In this document: positions 31,593 to 43,837 of the stretch, one piece after another
Layout: each line of letters starts with the position of its first letter
How positions within the stretch are numbered: position 1 is the first letter of the stretch
Assembly: GCA_022828595.1 (NCBI GenBank)
Contig: JAKGHH010000004.1
Span: forward strand, 22,576,372 to 22,640,371
DNA: 64,000 nt
DNA from: Nelumbo lutea
Taxonomy: Eukaryota > Streptophyta > Magnoliopsida > Proteales > Nelumbonaceae
Direction: 5' to 3'
Translations under genes and position numbers: made by a program
Notes under the pieces: model-generated
Told to the model about the DNA's origin: nothing
Database searches by the model: none
What the model saw: the letters and a program-made list of their open reading frames with translations, nothing else

Positions 31593-33051
31593 CTTCTCTT
31601 TCTTTTGTTGGTTCTTGCTAGTTTCAATCTAGACCTGTCAAGTAAACTAAGGATATTTTAATTGATAGTAATTGAAACCCTAAGATATTAGAAAGCAAAT
31701 ATGAATATATGCGAAGAAATGGAAAAAGGAATAAGATGATGATCGAAACTCTGAGAAAACCTTTTTTTCCTGCTGATTGATAGGTTTTGCAATCAAACTG
31801 GTGATGAAGTTGAAGCTTGGAGAAAACGGTGACGGTAACTTGGGGTATGCTTGCCAATAGCATTTGCAACTTGGATGGGGTGTTTCGGTCCAGCCTACAC
31901 CCGACAACTTGTACCCCAACCCATTTGATCCACCCAACCAACACACTTGAAAACCCAGCCAAATCCATCCATTTTAGTTGGGTCAGGGTATAAAGCTCGA
32001 GGTGGTTTTGGATCGAGGGTTACCCATTAACCCTCATATTATCATTAGGAGAACATCTTCCATAATTATAGTCATATGAGAACATCTTCCCCACGCGCCC
32101 CAAAAGCGTGTCATATAGTCATCTCATATTAGAACATCTTCAGTAATTATCATTGGGAGATGTTCTCAATATACGGTTAGGATGTGTTGTGGGACGTTTT
32201 TGAGGCATAATTTGTGGGGACAGATGTAACTTCATATTAGGCCTGTCAACGGTCTAAATTTGGTTCAGTATAGGGTAAAACCGTTTCGAACCCGTTGCTA
32301 AAATCGATAGTACTAGAACCGAATCAGACCCGATTGGTTCTATTATTTCACAACCGGTACTGAACCAATGGGCCAATTGAAACAATCGGGTCTAATCCAA
32401 TTGGACCCAATTAAATAAAAACCCATACTTAAAATGGAAAGACTTGTAGTTTTTTATACTGTCTTCAAAACTAGATCGAACCGGATAGTTAGACTGAAAA
32501 AATTCGGGAATCGGTCACAGTTCCGTTTTCCTCCAAAACTGTTTTTCCCCAAAACCATTGATTTTGGTCAGTAAATCGCTGAACCGGCCGATTAACCATT
32601 CGAATGGTTTTGATCGTTTTCCAATTTTTTTTAACTTTTTAAAAATTTTTTATTTTATTTTATTTTTGTCAGAGTGGGCCAATCATTTAGAGCAAACGGC
32701 CAGACCATTTGAACCGGTAACTAGACCCTGACCGGTTTAGTCACCGATTCGTTTTTAAAAACCATGTTTTTTTATAAAATATTCTATATTAATAAAAATC
32801 TATATTAATTAATTAATTAATATTCCTAATGAATACATCAGCGAAAAAGGACTTACTTGATGCTAGTTTGATAAGAAAAAGAACATTTTGTTCAATAACT
32901 TGTTATCAGAATATTAGTAGGATATTTGTCAAAAAAAAAATCTGTTGTCTTTATATAATCTTGCTAAAAATCAATCTGTAAATAGCCTACAATCATTTAC
33001 AGTTTCAGTTTAACTTTACTAAAAACAAAATAATAGCAATTAAATTGAAGC
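31593..33051. promoter_or_regulatory. TGH upstream region
   Basis: It should hold the TGH promoter and 5' UTR on the minus strand. No unambiguous TATA box can be chosen. From about 32240 it contains a diverged block rich in GAACCGG/CCGATT words that begins TAGGCCTGTCAACGG, like a hAT MITE end, but no matching right end was found. Confidence 0.45.
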
Positions 33052-33794
33052 TAAGGCTGCGTTTGGTTAGAGTGCAAATCTGAACCGTTGTAAATTTGCA
33101 TTTCGATTTATATTTGCATTCGTTTGGTAAGAATTAAAAAATATGCCTATTTTCGATGCAAAAATGTGCATAGACCAAGGTTTGCATCGAAAATAGGTGA
33201 AACTATTGCTTTATAAAAAACGGAGGAAATTGTGCCACGATTTTGGTCGAAGTGAATAAGCAGGTTTCCAACTGTTTTCTCTTCGAGCGTTCGATAGAGA
33301 AGAAAGGTTATGCGTTTGCGATAGAGGTAAGATTGATCTAAACTCCAAATCCATCCATCTGTCGAGGTAATGAGAGATCTGAACTCTCATTTTGATTTTG
33401 TTTTCGTTTTTAGGTCACTTCCCTCGTCGGAAGAGAGATCTGAACTCCAAATCCATCGATTTACCTTTTCCTGAGAGGTATGTCTGATATTTCTTCGTCC
33501 CATGGGTTTTCTCGAATCTTCCTTCGGTTCAGGTTTGCACTGTGTTCATCCGTTATGTGAAATGGAGTGCAGCCATTTCCAGATCCCTCCTCTTATTCCT
33601 TCTTGATTCCTTCTTCTGCAAGTCTGCATCTTCATAACTTGATTCCTTCGTTCTTCACTTTTGTTGTTGTTATTTTCTTAATGAAATGCCATTTTCGTAA
33701 TGGTTTGTGAATTTCCTTTTCTGATTAAAACTAAATGTAACAGATTATAAATTCGAAAGGTAAGGAAGGTGGACGAAAGCAGGGTGATGGCATC

Positions 33795-33973
33795 CTAAGA
33801 TTAAAAACGGCGAAAAGACGAGTAGGAAGAAGTGCAGAGAGGATTTGGAAAATGTAGCAGAGGAAATCATCTACAACATCCTGGTGAACATCCCGGCTCG
33901 CACACTCTATGATTTGAGGCCAGTTTGCAAGCTTTGGTATAAACTCATGGAGTATCCAGAGTTCTACTGTTAG
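33795..33973 (+). pseudogene. F-box domain fragment
   Basis: The frame reads EEIIYNILVNIPARTLYDLR then PVCKLWYKLMEYPEF and stops at TAG (33971-33973). This is the F-box alpha-helical core seen in plant SCF substrate receptors (LPEEI-x-NIL-x-RIP type); the usual first LP is replaced by VA. A basic stretch (KTSRKK) precedes it. Nothing of the C-terminal substrate-binding domain follows. It is a fragment and lacks a credible start. Confidence 0.78.
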
Positions 33974-35855
33974 CCAAAGTTATAGCCTGATTTGTAATGT
34001 AGATAATCAAGAAAGGGAAAAGAAAATATAAGGACAGAAGAGGTATATAGACATATTCATGAATATTTTATGCCTGAACTCTTAGTATTCTCCCAAAAAC
34101 TTCCATGTCTCTGGATGTATTGTAAGGTTTATACTGTTTGGTTCTTTTTGTGATTTTTTAATAAATAATAGAAACTTTTCAATAAACATTGAACACCGCA
34201 CTGCACACCATATTGTTTGATTCTTTTTGTGAAATCAATTTCTATCACTTTAGTAGTGACAAGCTGTTAATTGCAGATTCAGGGGTTTCAAATAATAGAG
34301 ATGGTTTAGTTGTTGTAAATGAGAAACTCAATGAGTGCAAGTCAAGTAAATTTTCACTGTGAGTGGCTCCCTCATCAAGCTTTTATATCATATACCCGCC
34401 TATGTATGGTTGTGTGTGCATTCATACTGCATATAAAAAATTGCATAGTGAAACTGATAATCAACAAAGTTTTTGTTACCTGCCAAATAACTGTTATAAT
34501 ATAATTAGCTGCTAATATATTACTGTTATTCTTTTGTTTTTTTTATAAATGTTAATATATTACTAGTTAACCTTTTAACATCTCATTTATCAATAAACCA
34601 ATGAAAAACAATTAGTCCAAGGATTTATGGCACCACTGGATCCCAGTTATCAATAAATGTTAATATATTCTACCATTTTTATGATTGGTGAAAAATGAGT
34701 TTACTATTGCTAAGTTACTATTACTTCCCAGTTTTTTTTTTTTTTTTTGTGATCAACATCTATTACTTCCCAGTTGATGTACAACATTTGAATACATATC
34801 TAACACATTCTTGAAATATTTCACTTGTGGCAGATCTAAGGGTGTATTGAAGACTTTGAGTCATTTTGAAAGATTTGGGAGAGATATCAAAGTGCTTTTG
34901 CTTAATAAGGTTTATGTTGTAAATGTTGTAGGTATTGTTTTATCATCTTCAGTCCTACAGTTTATTGTGTACTGCATATGTCTGAAGGATGAGATAAGAA
35001 GTTGCAAAATGTTTATTCACAAATTTCCCATGCTCTTGATATTATTTTATCTATTTTTGGTTACATATGTTGCTAGATTTGACGAGGGTGTTCAATTTTC
35101 AAGAACCTACTCCCAGCTATTTGTCATATTGGCTTCTTGTTATAACTTCATTTGGACCAAGCTGGATTAGCTTTTAGACATTTTTACTGATTTTCAATGG
35201 GAAAATTTTCTAAGAGATGAGAGTGATGTAACCCATGGGGGGTGCGCAGCCTAACTCCAACCCCAAGGTGGGAACTCCTAAGCCCTTGAGGTTGATAAAT
35301 TCAATGTGCCTGCTGTATTTGTTCTTCTAACCATCCATGGAATCATGGATAGGGGAGTGCATTCTTTCCTTTAGGAAGAGGGAGAAAGGGAGAGAGAGGT
35401 ATGGCTTAATAATTCCCTTTCACCCATTGAACAATGGTCCCTGTAATAGGCATAAACTTTACAATTGTAATGTTCAGTATACCTCTGGGATAGCCACTTG
35501 CTAGTGACTTCTTTCATCTAGCTTTTTTAACTGTTTGCTTTCCCTTTTGGGAATTTATTTTATCTACTTAAGCTTTGGGCTAAGATGTAATCATATTTTT
35601 TAACTCCCATAAACATGGAAACGGCCGTGATGGCCTTGAGAGTGTACACAGATTTTGTTGTGTAACATTTTCAAGAGGCTATTGAGAAGAACATCATGGC
35701 CATTGGATTCTTTTATTTCTAGACTTTGATGTATGCGGGATGGTTTATGTCACTAATTTTTATTTTTTTTGTTCCTTTATGTGAAAGCTCCATAGTTCCT
35801 ATTCAAAAAGAATAGTTGTCATTGGCGTGAGGAGGAGAGAGAAACTAACTTACTT

Positions 35856-36491
35856 GGTAGAAGAGACCGTTGTATTTGCATTGATGGTAGGAGTGGCTGG
35901 TTGTTTTTATGTTGCTATTTTTTACCAAGGTGCCTGTTCTATGCCTATTGTATGCCCGGGCTGCTTATTATTTTTTATATTTGTTTAATGGTGGGAGTAG
36001 CTGGAACACCATTTGGTAGAAGAGACCGTTGTATTTGCATTGATGGTAGGAGTGGCTGGTTGTTTTTATGTTGCTATTTTTTACCAAGGTGCCTGTTCTA
36101 TGCCTATTGTATGCCCGGGCAGCTTGTTATTTTTTATATTTGTTTAATGGTGGGAGTAGCTGGAACACCATTTAGTAGAAGAGACCGTTGTATTTGCATT
36201 GATGGTAGGAGTGGCTGGTCGTTTTTATGTTGCTATTTTTTACCAAGGTGCCTATTCTATGCCTATTGTATGCCCGGGCAGCTTGTTATTTTTTATATTT
36301 GTTTAATGGTGGGAGTAGCTGGAACACCATTTGGTAGAAGAGACCGTGGTATTTGCATTGATGGTAGGAGTAGCTGGTTGTTTTTATGTTGCTATTTTTT
36401 ACCAAGGTGCCTGTTCTATGCCTATTGTATGCCCGAGCAGCTTGTTATTTTTTATATTTGTTTAATGGTGGGAGTAGCTGGAACACCATTT
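35856..36491 (+). repeat. Tandem array, 4 x 159 bp, open in one frame
   Basis: The word GTAGAAGAGACCG recurs at exactly 159-bp spacing (35856, 36015, 36174, 36333), and a fifth partial start lies at 36492. The units are nearly identical. Because 159 is divisible by 3, one 206-codon frame (35901-36521) stays open across the array. It gives a Cys/Tyr/Phe-rich 53-residue repeat (LFLCCYFLPRCLFYAYCMPG). I see no domain family in it. Confidence 0.93.
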
Positions 36492-36871
36492 GGTAGCAAG
36501 AAACAATTGTATTTGCATTGATAGAAATGTCAAACATCCACAAAAATTGTATTCTTATTTGCATCTTTCAAAACAAATGAGACGAGTGCAAAGTGAGTGT
36601 GTAAATCTTGAACCACTTTGAATCATCAAAAAAAAAAAAAAATCTTGAACCACTTTGCACTCACATGAACCAAACATTTTTGTTTTGCACTCTACAAATT
36701 TGTATTTGTACTCCAACCAAACGGAGCCTAATGGGAAAAAAAATAAGCAAACCTGCATATACGAGTGATCTTGAAATCAAACTGCCTCCTTATTCAATAA
36801 TTGAAATATCCAGCAATTAAGCAAGAGCCCACTTACTAGCCGTCCATTTATCTAGTACTCCCAGTACTAGG

Positions 36872-37008
36872 TTCACATGGGTGGCATTTAAATTGTGATG
36901 AGCTTTCTTTTCTTCTACCCCATCTTCTCTTTTTCTTTGTTCACATGGGTGGCATTTAAATTGTGATAAACTTTCTTCTCTTCTACCCCATCTTCTTTTT
37001 TTCTTTGT
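36872..37008. repeat. 68-bp tandem duplication
   Basis: CACATGGGTGGCATTTAAAT begins at 36874 and again at 36942. Each copy is followed by a pyrimidine-rich CTTCTACCCCATCTTC tail. Confidence 0.9.
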
Positions 37009-37809
37009 CCATAGTAGAGCTTGGTGTGTAGGGATTGGTAAAGAGAGGTATTCATTGCCAAACCTATATATTCCATTAACCCATTAAATCATTCATAAAA
37101 TCACTACAAGAATTGAAACCATTAAACAATCCTCCCTCAAACCTGCGTACTTCAAGAATGATTGACAATCCATTAAATTAAATCATTGAGAACAAAACTT
37201 TAACAAATTCTCAAACATTCATTAAACTTTTAAACCATAAGTCTATAATCCATTAAACCATTAAAAGTTCAAAAACATTAAGTTTCTCAAATCTCAATAA
37301 ACAATTCCATTAGTCAATTTTGAACAAAAAAAAAAGATATAAAATCTCCAAAAGTTCAAGACTCCACAAAATATCCAATAGTTAAGAGCTAAGACAACTC
37401 CAAATCCACCAACCAAGTCTAAGACTCCAAAATAATGCCAACTGCAATCTTCCCATTTCCAATCTTTTAATCCAAGCTCCCACTCCTACAAGAAAAAATA
37501 ATCAAAACATACTTGTATTCATATGATTATAATGAAAGATAAAAGCACCTGGTTTGTGTTAATTTTTCTTACCATTTCATAATGATCAAAACTCTTAAAC
37601 TCCATCAAGTATTGTTTTCCGAAGTAGTATTTTCTAATACAAGAAAAAAAAAACATTGAAAGGAATTAATATGTCCATCAAATAAGTCTGAAGTCAAATA
37701 AACAATGTTTCTTTACTTACTAATATCTAAATCCGGAAACCAATCTTGTCCACATATCAAGGCTTCAACAATATTAGGAAAAAGGCAACTACATCTTGAA
37801 TCAATAAAT
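37009..37809. other. AT-rich region left of the hAT transposase
   Basis: It is rich in CATTAAA words. No coding signal is seen. It may be the 3' non-coding part of the hAT element. Confidence 0.4.
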
Positions 37810-39700
37810 CTATGCTTGTGAATGCCAACTTTGATGCCATAGTTGAAACAGGATCATCAATACATCACGTGCCATCTTAGAGAGTATAGGACCCTTTGGA
37901 GTATTGACTTTCCACCAATTTAATATATTGAAATATGGATTTCTAGGAAAGAGTGGTTCATCCAAATATTGATCCAAATCTGCCTTTTGGTGTAGCATTT
38001 GATTAGTAGGGCATTCACTCATACACCAACTATCGAAAGATGTGAACAAGTCTCCTACATTCATTAGCATCAACAAATGAATCATTATTCAAACCATCAT
38101 TTTCTCCAATAATTGAGGGAGTAACACACCTCATGAATGAATCCATGTCATCAATTTCATATTAAAAAAAAAAAAGATCTACCGGTGCATGATTAACCTT
38201 ACCAATGTAAAAAGAATAATTACTACCATAAATCTTAGTGTAGTAAAACATCACTAGTACCATCTTAAACCGTGGATCAAGAACTAATGAAATGTCTAAG
38301 ATCAAATTGCATTCATGCCAATACTTGTCGAACTTTATCTTCATCTCATTTTCCATCATTATGATTTCCACACGGTCACTTTTTACCCATTCAAGCAATT
38401 TTAGATGAATTTCACAAACATCTTGAAAATAAAGATTTGTAATTGGATATTTAAACCCAGAGAAGTTATTGGTGGCATCATGGCAAATCTTTAAGCATTT
38501 TTTTTAATAATTAATGCCATTTTCCACTCCTCCTTAGATGGATTTGATTTGTAGTCACAATCCATCTACTCCAAATGACAAAAAGAGGGTCTAAGTGCTA
38601 AAGTAAACTCTGACATAAGATATGTAGAGTTCCACCTAGTTCCCACATCCATGGGCACACTTCTTTTTTTCTTGCACCTTTATTTGATTTATTGCATTAT
38701 GAAACTTTTGATCTATTGATTGTGATGAATTAACATATTTAACAGATTCTTAAACTTTCTCAAGCACATGTCCTATGACTTTTAAACCATTTTGCGCAAT
38801 TATATTCAAAATATGAGCTGAACAATGGATATGAAAATATGCCCCAAACAATGGAAGTAAATGTCAACCAACAATGCAACTCTTAATTTCCTTAACCATA
38901 GCATCATTTGTAGATGCATTGTCAAGTATTGGTAGCCACCTTTTTAATGATATTCCACTCCATCATCTTATCCATTATAACCTTACTAAGAGTCTCTGCA
39001 TCATGAGGAGTTGGTACTTTCACAAAAGAAATGATTTTCTTATGCTACTCCCAGTCATCATCAATAAAATGAGCAATGATGCAACAATACCCAATGTTCT
39101 GGTTCTCCACTGTCCACATGTAAGTGGTGAGACCAACCCTACTAGAAAGCTTATCTAAAAATTTATAAAACTTTTATTTCTGTTGGTACACTGCCATTAT
39201 GTCGGCCGTAATTGTATTGTGTGAAATTAGTCTAAACATAGGTTGAAGATTATTGCAAAACTTCTGAAAATATCCATGTTCAACCATATTAAAAGGGTAC
39301 TCATGCTTAATGATCATTTCCCTGAGATTCCTACGACTTTTCTCTTGATCAAATTTAAAGTTTTGCAACTTTGTGGATATATCTTGTGAAGTTTTAGATA
39401 CTGACAATACTTGTTGACCACCTTCATTGCACCTCTTCCTAAAGCATTTAAGCAAATGTTTCCTCAAATGACCGGTGCCATTGGAACTAGACCCATTAAA
39501 GTCTTGTTTACAATGATTATAAATGGCAAGATATTCACCAACTGCACTTTTATTGAGAGAAAAATCTTTCAAAACTTCAGATCTTCTTTTCCTAAGCCCC
39601 TAGGATTTAGATATTTGAGAGTCTTGTTCTAATGGATCACCACCACCTTGAACAGTTGGTTGACTTTGAGTTGTTTCAGCTTGAGACATGCTTATAACTA
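37810..39700 (-). pseudogene. hAT (Ac/RICESLEEPER-type) transposase, decayed
   Basis: The minus strand, N to C: BED-type zinc finger with CKQDFNGSSSNGTGHLRKHL (about 39515-39450), then the N-terminal region MIIKHEYPFNMVEHGYFQKF (39320-39260). The catalytic-domain start follows near 39110 (LTTYMWTVENQNIGY, AHFIDDDW). Later come NLILDISLVLDPRFKMVLV (about 38310-38250) and the C-terminal dimerisation region DLDQYLDEPLFPRNPYF then ILNWWKVN (about 37985-37905). Stops and frameshifts occur between 39150 and 38400 and after 37850. No terminal inverted repeats were located. Confidence 0.8.
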
Positions 39701-39812
39701 GAAAAAAAAATCTTATATGTAAATGCATGAAAGTATCTGTTATATATCTACTAAGTAATATTAAATTATTCTAAAAAATAAAGCTAGAAAATCAAGAAAA
39801 TGAATTTACCTC

Positions 39813-40800
39813 TAGATCACCTAAGTGTGATTGATATTTGCAACTATAATTGATAATTCAAAATAACAAGAAACCATCTGGTCTATTTAGTGTCGAATGG
39901 TGTCTAAGCTTGTAAAACACCATCCGGTCTATTCAGTGCCAGATGGATTATACACTTATGAGAATCATATATAACCATGCGGTCTATTGGGCTCTAGATG
40001 CATTTGGTGGTGTAATTACTAGTAGATCACCTAGGAGATAGATGTTTGCAACTATAATTGATAATTCAAAATAATAAGAAACCATCCAATTTGTTTATTG
40101 TTGGGTGTCTAGGCTTGTAAAATACCATCTAGTTTGTTCAACACCGGATGGATTGTACACTTATGAGAATCATATAGAACCGTGTGGTCTTATTGGGTTC
40201 TAGATGCATTTCATGGTGTAAATAATAATAGATCACTTGGGTGATAGATGCTTGCAATTATAATTGATAATTCAAAATTACAAGTGTCAATGTCAAGAAA
40301 AGCCCAACTATTCACTTCAAGGCCAGACGGATGGAGTCACCACACACTAAAAAGCATAATAGGGTGGCTCACTACAAGAAACCATCAGTTCTATAGAGTA
40401 TCGAAGTGCAAAACTCTATTAAAAACCATATAGTCTGTTAAATATTGAATGGCCTGTACATATTTGAAAGTCATATAGAACCATGCTATGTACTGGTTTT
40501 TATATTTGAGGCTATAAATACTACTAGACACTTAGAGTGATATTTGTTTGTCACTTTAACAAGTAATTTGAAAGTCAAAGAAACCATCTAGTTTACTTAA
40601 TGTCAAAAATGTGAAAGCTTGTTAAAACTATGTAGTCTATTATATTTTAGATGCATTTGAGATTGTAAATACTATTAGATCACATGAGTGATAGAAGTTT
40701 ATTACTTTAACTGGCAATTTGAAAGTAAAAGAAACCATCCAATATATATAGTGTCGGATGGTGCAAGGTCTATTAAAAGCCATCTAGTCTATTAAATATA
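39813..40800. repeat. Diverged tandem array next to hAT, 206-210-bp units
   Basis: TAGATCAC occurs at 39813, 40023 and 40229, giving 210- and 206-bp units. More diverged or partial units follow near 40525 and 40677. Each unit contains GCAACTATAATTGATAATTC and one or two copies of an ACCATCYGGTCTATT-like motif. Confidence 0.82.
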
Positions 40801-41971
40801 ACAATCAACAAACCAAATACAAAGTTCAATAGCTATAAGCAAGGGTGACAAGAAACAAATAATATCCTTCTTTTCTTAGTATTAAAATTGGGAATATCAT
40901 TATTATAAATTGAAGAACAAACCCCAAATACAAAGTTTAGTAGCAATGCAAATAGCCAAAGGGTTGGACATCCAATCCATTCCCTAATACAACTCCTACA
41001 TACATATTGTACAATGTAATTCAATAAAAAGTTAAACTTGGATATGAGAGACCAAACTTCTTGTTGGTCATTCAAAAATTCGTTTAATGGTCCATTGGTT
41101 CTTTGTCTTGGATTGCCCCAAAGTTTAGGAGTTTATGTGTGCATTGCAAACAAGGTGGGGTGGACACTCTTTCACTAGAGTTGCTTCATTCAATATGGTT
41201 GTGGTTGCTTCCTCGATTGGATGTGAAGTATTGGGATCATTAACACAGTTGCAACTTTTTCCTGTTTTTATATCTCCCACATGTTGTATCTTTCATTAGA
41301 AACTCTACTCATTAGTTTCTTCATTGTTATGGGCACACTTGCTAATGAATCAATGATATTTAATCTTTGCTTGAATCTATAGTTTCAACACCCTGCACAT
41401 ATTAAACAATAATAGGTAATTGATATTAATCCTTTTTGTTATTTGTAAAAGTGGAAGTTGAAGCTAATAAAAAATACTATTACTTATAAGTCCTTACACT
41501 CAAAATAAGTAGGGAAGCAAGGACGGAAACTAAAATAGGCATCTATGTAATAATAATGGATAAATCTATGATGCGGAAAGGATGTGGTATGGGAAGAGTT
41601 TTGACCAATCAAAACCCACCCATGAATTTTGATAAATAACACCTGATTGGCTACCCCGTTTATGATTCCAATTGACTGGTCAAAAGTTTTTCAGATATCA
41701 TATCTTTTCCATATCATAGTCGAACCCAATAATAAAATAAACATTTAAAGGATAACTTCACTAACCTATTCCCTTGCAATTGCCTTTGCCCCCTTAAATG
41801 ATAGATAAACATGAGTTTTCTTCATCACAAGTTGGCCAATGGATATGACATTAACAATAATAGAAAGACCAGAAACTGCCCAAAACCTCTTTGTATTACT
41901 ATCCATGATGCAAGCTTCCATTTATACTATGCCGCTGCTAATTTGTTGGAGGAGTTGCAATGACGAGAGAA
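40801..41971. other. Unassigned intergenic sequence
   Basis: No gene, RNA or repeat with clear borders is seen. It may include the outer part of the hAT element. Confidence 0.4.
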
Positions 41972-41979
41972 AGAAGAAG

Positions 41980-42568
41980 TAGGGTTGTTCATAAGAAGGC
42001 CCAACCCGACCAAAACGACCAACCCGGACCGACCCAACTTGAGTCGACCAGGCTATCTTCAGCATCGGTTGGTTTCGGGTTGTAAAATATCATAAACCAA
42101 TGGTTCGTGTCGGTTTTGGTTTTCTTGTGTGAAAACCGAAACCGACCCAAACCGAACTGACTTAGCTAAAGAAGCATGTTATTATATACTTTGTTTAGTT
42201 GTTCATAATCCTTTGTGCAGTGCATACGAGTTGATATAATGTTTGAAATTCATGATTTCAGTTTTCATGGTGAAAATAATCTCTAATCCCAGATGCTTAT
42301 CAATTTGTCTTCTTTTTGTCGTCTTCACTTGTAGTGGGAATAAATTCTCAAACTGACAACCCAAACTTGCACCACATAGGCACATGGGGGGCATGGTTGA
42401 ACTTAGAGTCGAAACAGACCCAAACCGACCCAACCCGACTCAAACCGATCAGGTCAGTTTTTCTTAACACTGGGTCGGTTTTGGTTTCAAGTTAAGGTAA
42501 CCCGACCAGGTCGGGTCAGTTGGAAAAACCTCAGTAAACCAACCCAACCCGACCCATGAACAGCCCTA
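41980..42568. mobile_element. hAT-type MITE, 589 bp, TSD AGAAGAAK
   Basis: The ends are TAGGGTTGTTCATAAG and, as reverse complement, TAGGGCTGTTCATGGG. The flanking 8-mers are AGAAGAAG and AGAAGAAT. The interior is full of CCCGACC/AACCGAC words. Confidence 0.8.
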
Positions 42569-42784
42569 AGAAGAATAAAGGAGAGAGAGAGAGTGTGTGT
42601 GTGTTGAAGGGTATTTTAGACTTTTGGCCAGGTTTGAAACACATTTGAACGTGTCCACCTGGCCCATGTCTTATTATTTCAGATATGAAAATGATTTTGA
42701 AACCCAAATTCAGATACATTTCCAAACACCTCTCTGATATCTGAAAAACAACATTTTCATACTTCAGATGTCTGAAAAGTGTTA

Positions 42785-43420
42785 TCAAGCGCCACCTAAA
42801 CCATCTAGTAAAGCAAAAGCCTCAGCCATGAAGTTCGTATTCAAACCATAAGAATTTTGGAAGGCTGAGACGAAACCATTACTACCATCCCTGATCAAAC
42901 CGCCACCCCCACTTGGGCATGGTTTATCCCTAGCTGACCCATTAACATTCAACTTTATAAATCCTGCTGGGACCGGATTCACATAGATTATTTAAAATCT
43001 TTTTGTAGTGGGCTGAATGGATCGCAGTCCCAAACTAGATAACACCTGAATTTGCCACGAATCAGAACGAGATCGAACCTTATACAAGGCTGATCTCTTG
43101 CAACCAGCGTTTAACTTTAAAAATAACTCGTTGGAAGCAACCGTAGGCTCATTCCATCTTCCTTTTGCATCTTACCTCCCAAACTTCCCACACTATAAAA
43201 CATGCTACAGCCTTAACACACCAAGTCCATTGACTTTGAGAATTCAAAGCCACTGTGAACCACCTGAATGGGCTCATACTGGAAAAGCCTATTCCCATTA
43301 TGTTGCCAAAGTAGGCCCATACTTTCTTATCCAAATCACTGTGAACTAGCAAATGAACCCTGCCGTCACTTTTTGGATCTTTACCACAGGTGCATCTAGA
43401 GGCCAATTGTACTGATTATT
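42785..43420 (-). mobile_element. Minus-strand LINE 3' fragment (zf-RVT and RNase H)
   Basis: The frame 43406-43149 has a zf-RVT remnant (GRVHLLVHSDLDKKVWAYF, CVKAVACFIVWEVWEVR). The frame 42982-42785 has the first RNase H strand (FIKLNVNGSARDKPCPSGGG, with the catalytic Asp replaced by Asn) and MAEAFALLDGL. The 5' part and the last RNase H motif are absent. Confidence 0.75.
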
Positions 43421-43515
43421 TAGTTCGGGATGCTGTAGGATGAATATTTAGTTCACTTATTTATTTATTCATTCAGTATTTTTTTTTGGGAAAAACATTT
43501 TATGTAACACGTGAA

Positions 43516-43829
43516 TAGGGGTGGCCACGAGTTGAGTTATTTACAAGCTATTCGAGTTCGGCTCGGCTTATTTTTATCTGATTTTCCAGTCGAGTTCAAA
43601 TTATATATATAAATATTATAAATCTTAATTATTATAATTTTTTAAATATTAAATAAAAATATTTTATATATATAATTTTTTATTTTTATAAAATATTTTT
43701 TAAAATTGATCTCGAGCTTACGAATTCTTAACTCAAGCCGAGTTCGAGCTCACAATTCCTTATACTACTTTGGTGAACCGAACTCGAACCTCGTACCATT
43801 CGACTCGACTCGGTTAGAATCCACCCCTA
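43516..43829. mobile_element. hAT-type MITE, 314 bp, perfect TSD CACGTGAA
   Basis: The ends are TAGGGGTGGCCACGAGTTGA and, as reverse complement, TAGGGGTGGATTCTAACCG. An exact 8-bp duplication lies at 43508-43515 and 43830-43837. The interior is AT-rich between TCGAG/CTCGA-rich arms. Confidence 0.88.
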
Positions 43830-43837
43830 CACGTGAA

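Larger units (their letters stand above)
33055..36728. mobile_element. PIF/Harbinger-like element, 3,674 bp, TSD TAA, with captured sequence
   Basis: The left end is GGCTGCGTTTGGTTAGAGTG and the right end as reverse complement is GGCTCCGTTTGGTTGGAGTA, 17 of 20 identical. Both flanks carry TAA (33052-33054 and 36729-36731), the usual TWA target of PIF/Harbinger. No transposase is recognisable inside. Instead there is an F-box fragment (33795-33973), an exon/intron-looking leader around 33230-33500, and a 159-bp tandem array. It is probably a non-autonomous element that took up host gene sequence. Confidence 0.75.

Noticed and set aside
32240..32770. hAT MITE starting TAGGCCTGTCAACGG
   Set aside because: The left end fits the family, but no matching right end or 8-bp duplication was found. 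It is kept only as a note.
33795..33973. Functional F-box gene
   Set aside because: Only the F-box core is present, with a stop right after it and no ATG or C-terminal domain.
34811..35170. 119-codon frame inside the Harbinger-like element
   Set aside because: I looked for transposase or MYB-like motifs and found none. It has no supporting context.
35901..36521. 206-codon frame as a membrane protein gene
   Set aside because: The frame exists only because a 159-bp repeat unit is a multiple of three. There is no credible start context or known domain, and it lies inside a transposon.
39813..40800. CRISPR-like array
   Set aside because: The units are long, diverged and contiguous, without spacers, in a plant nuclear context.
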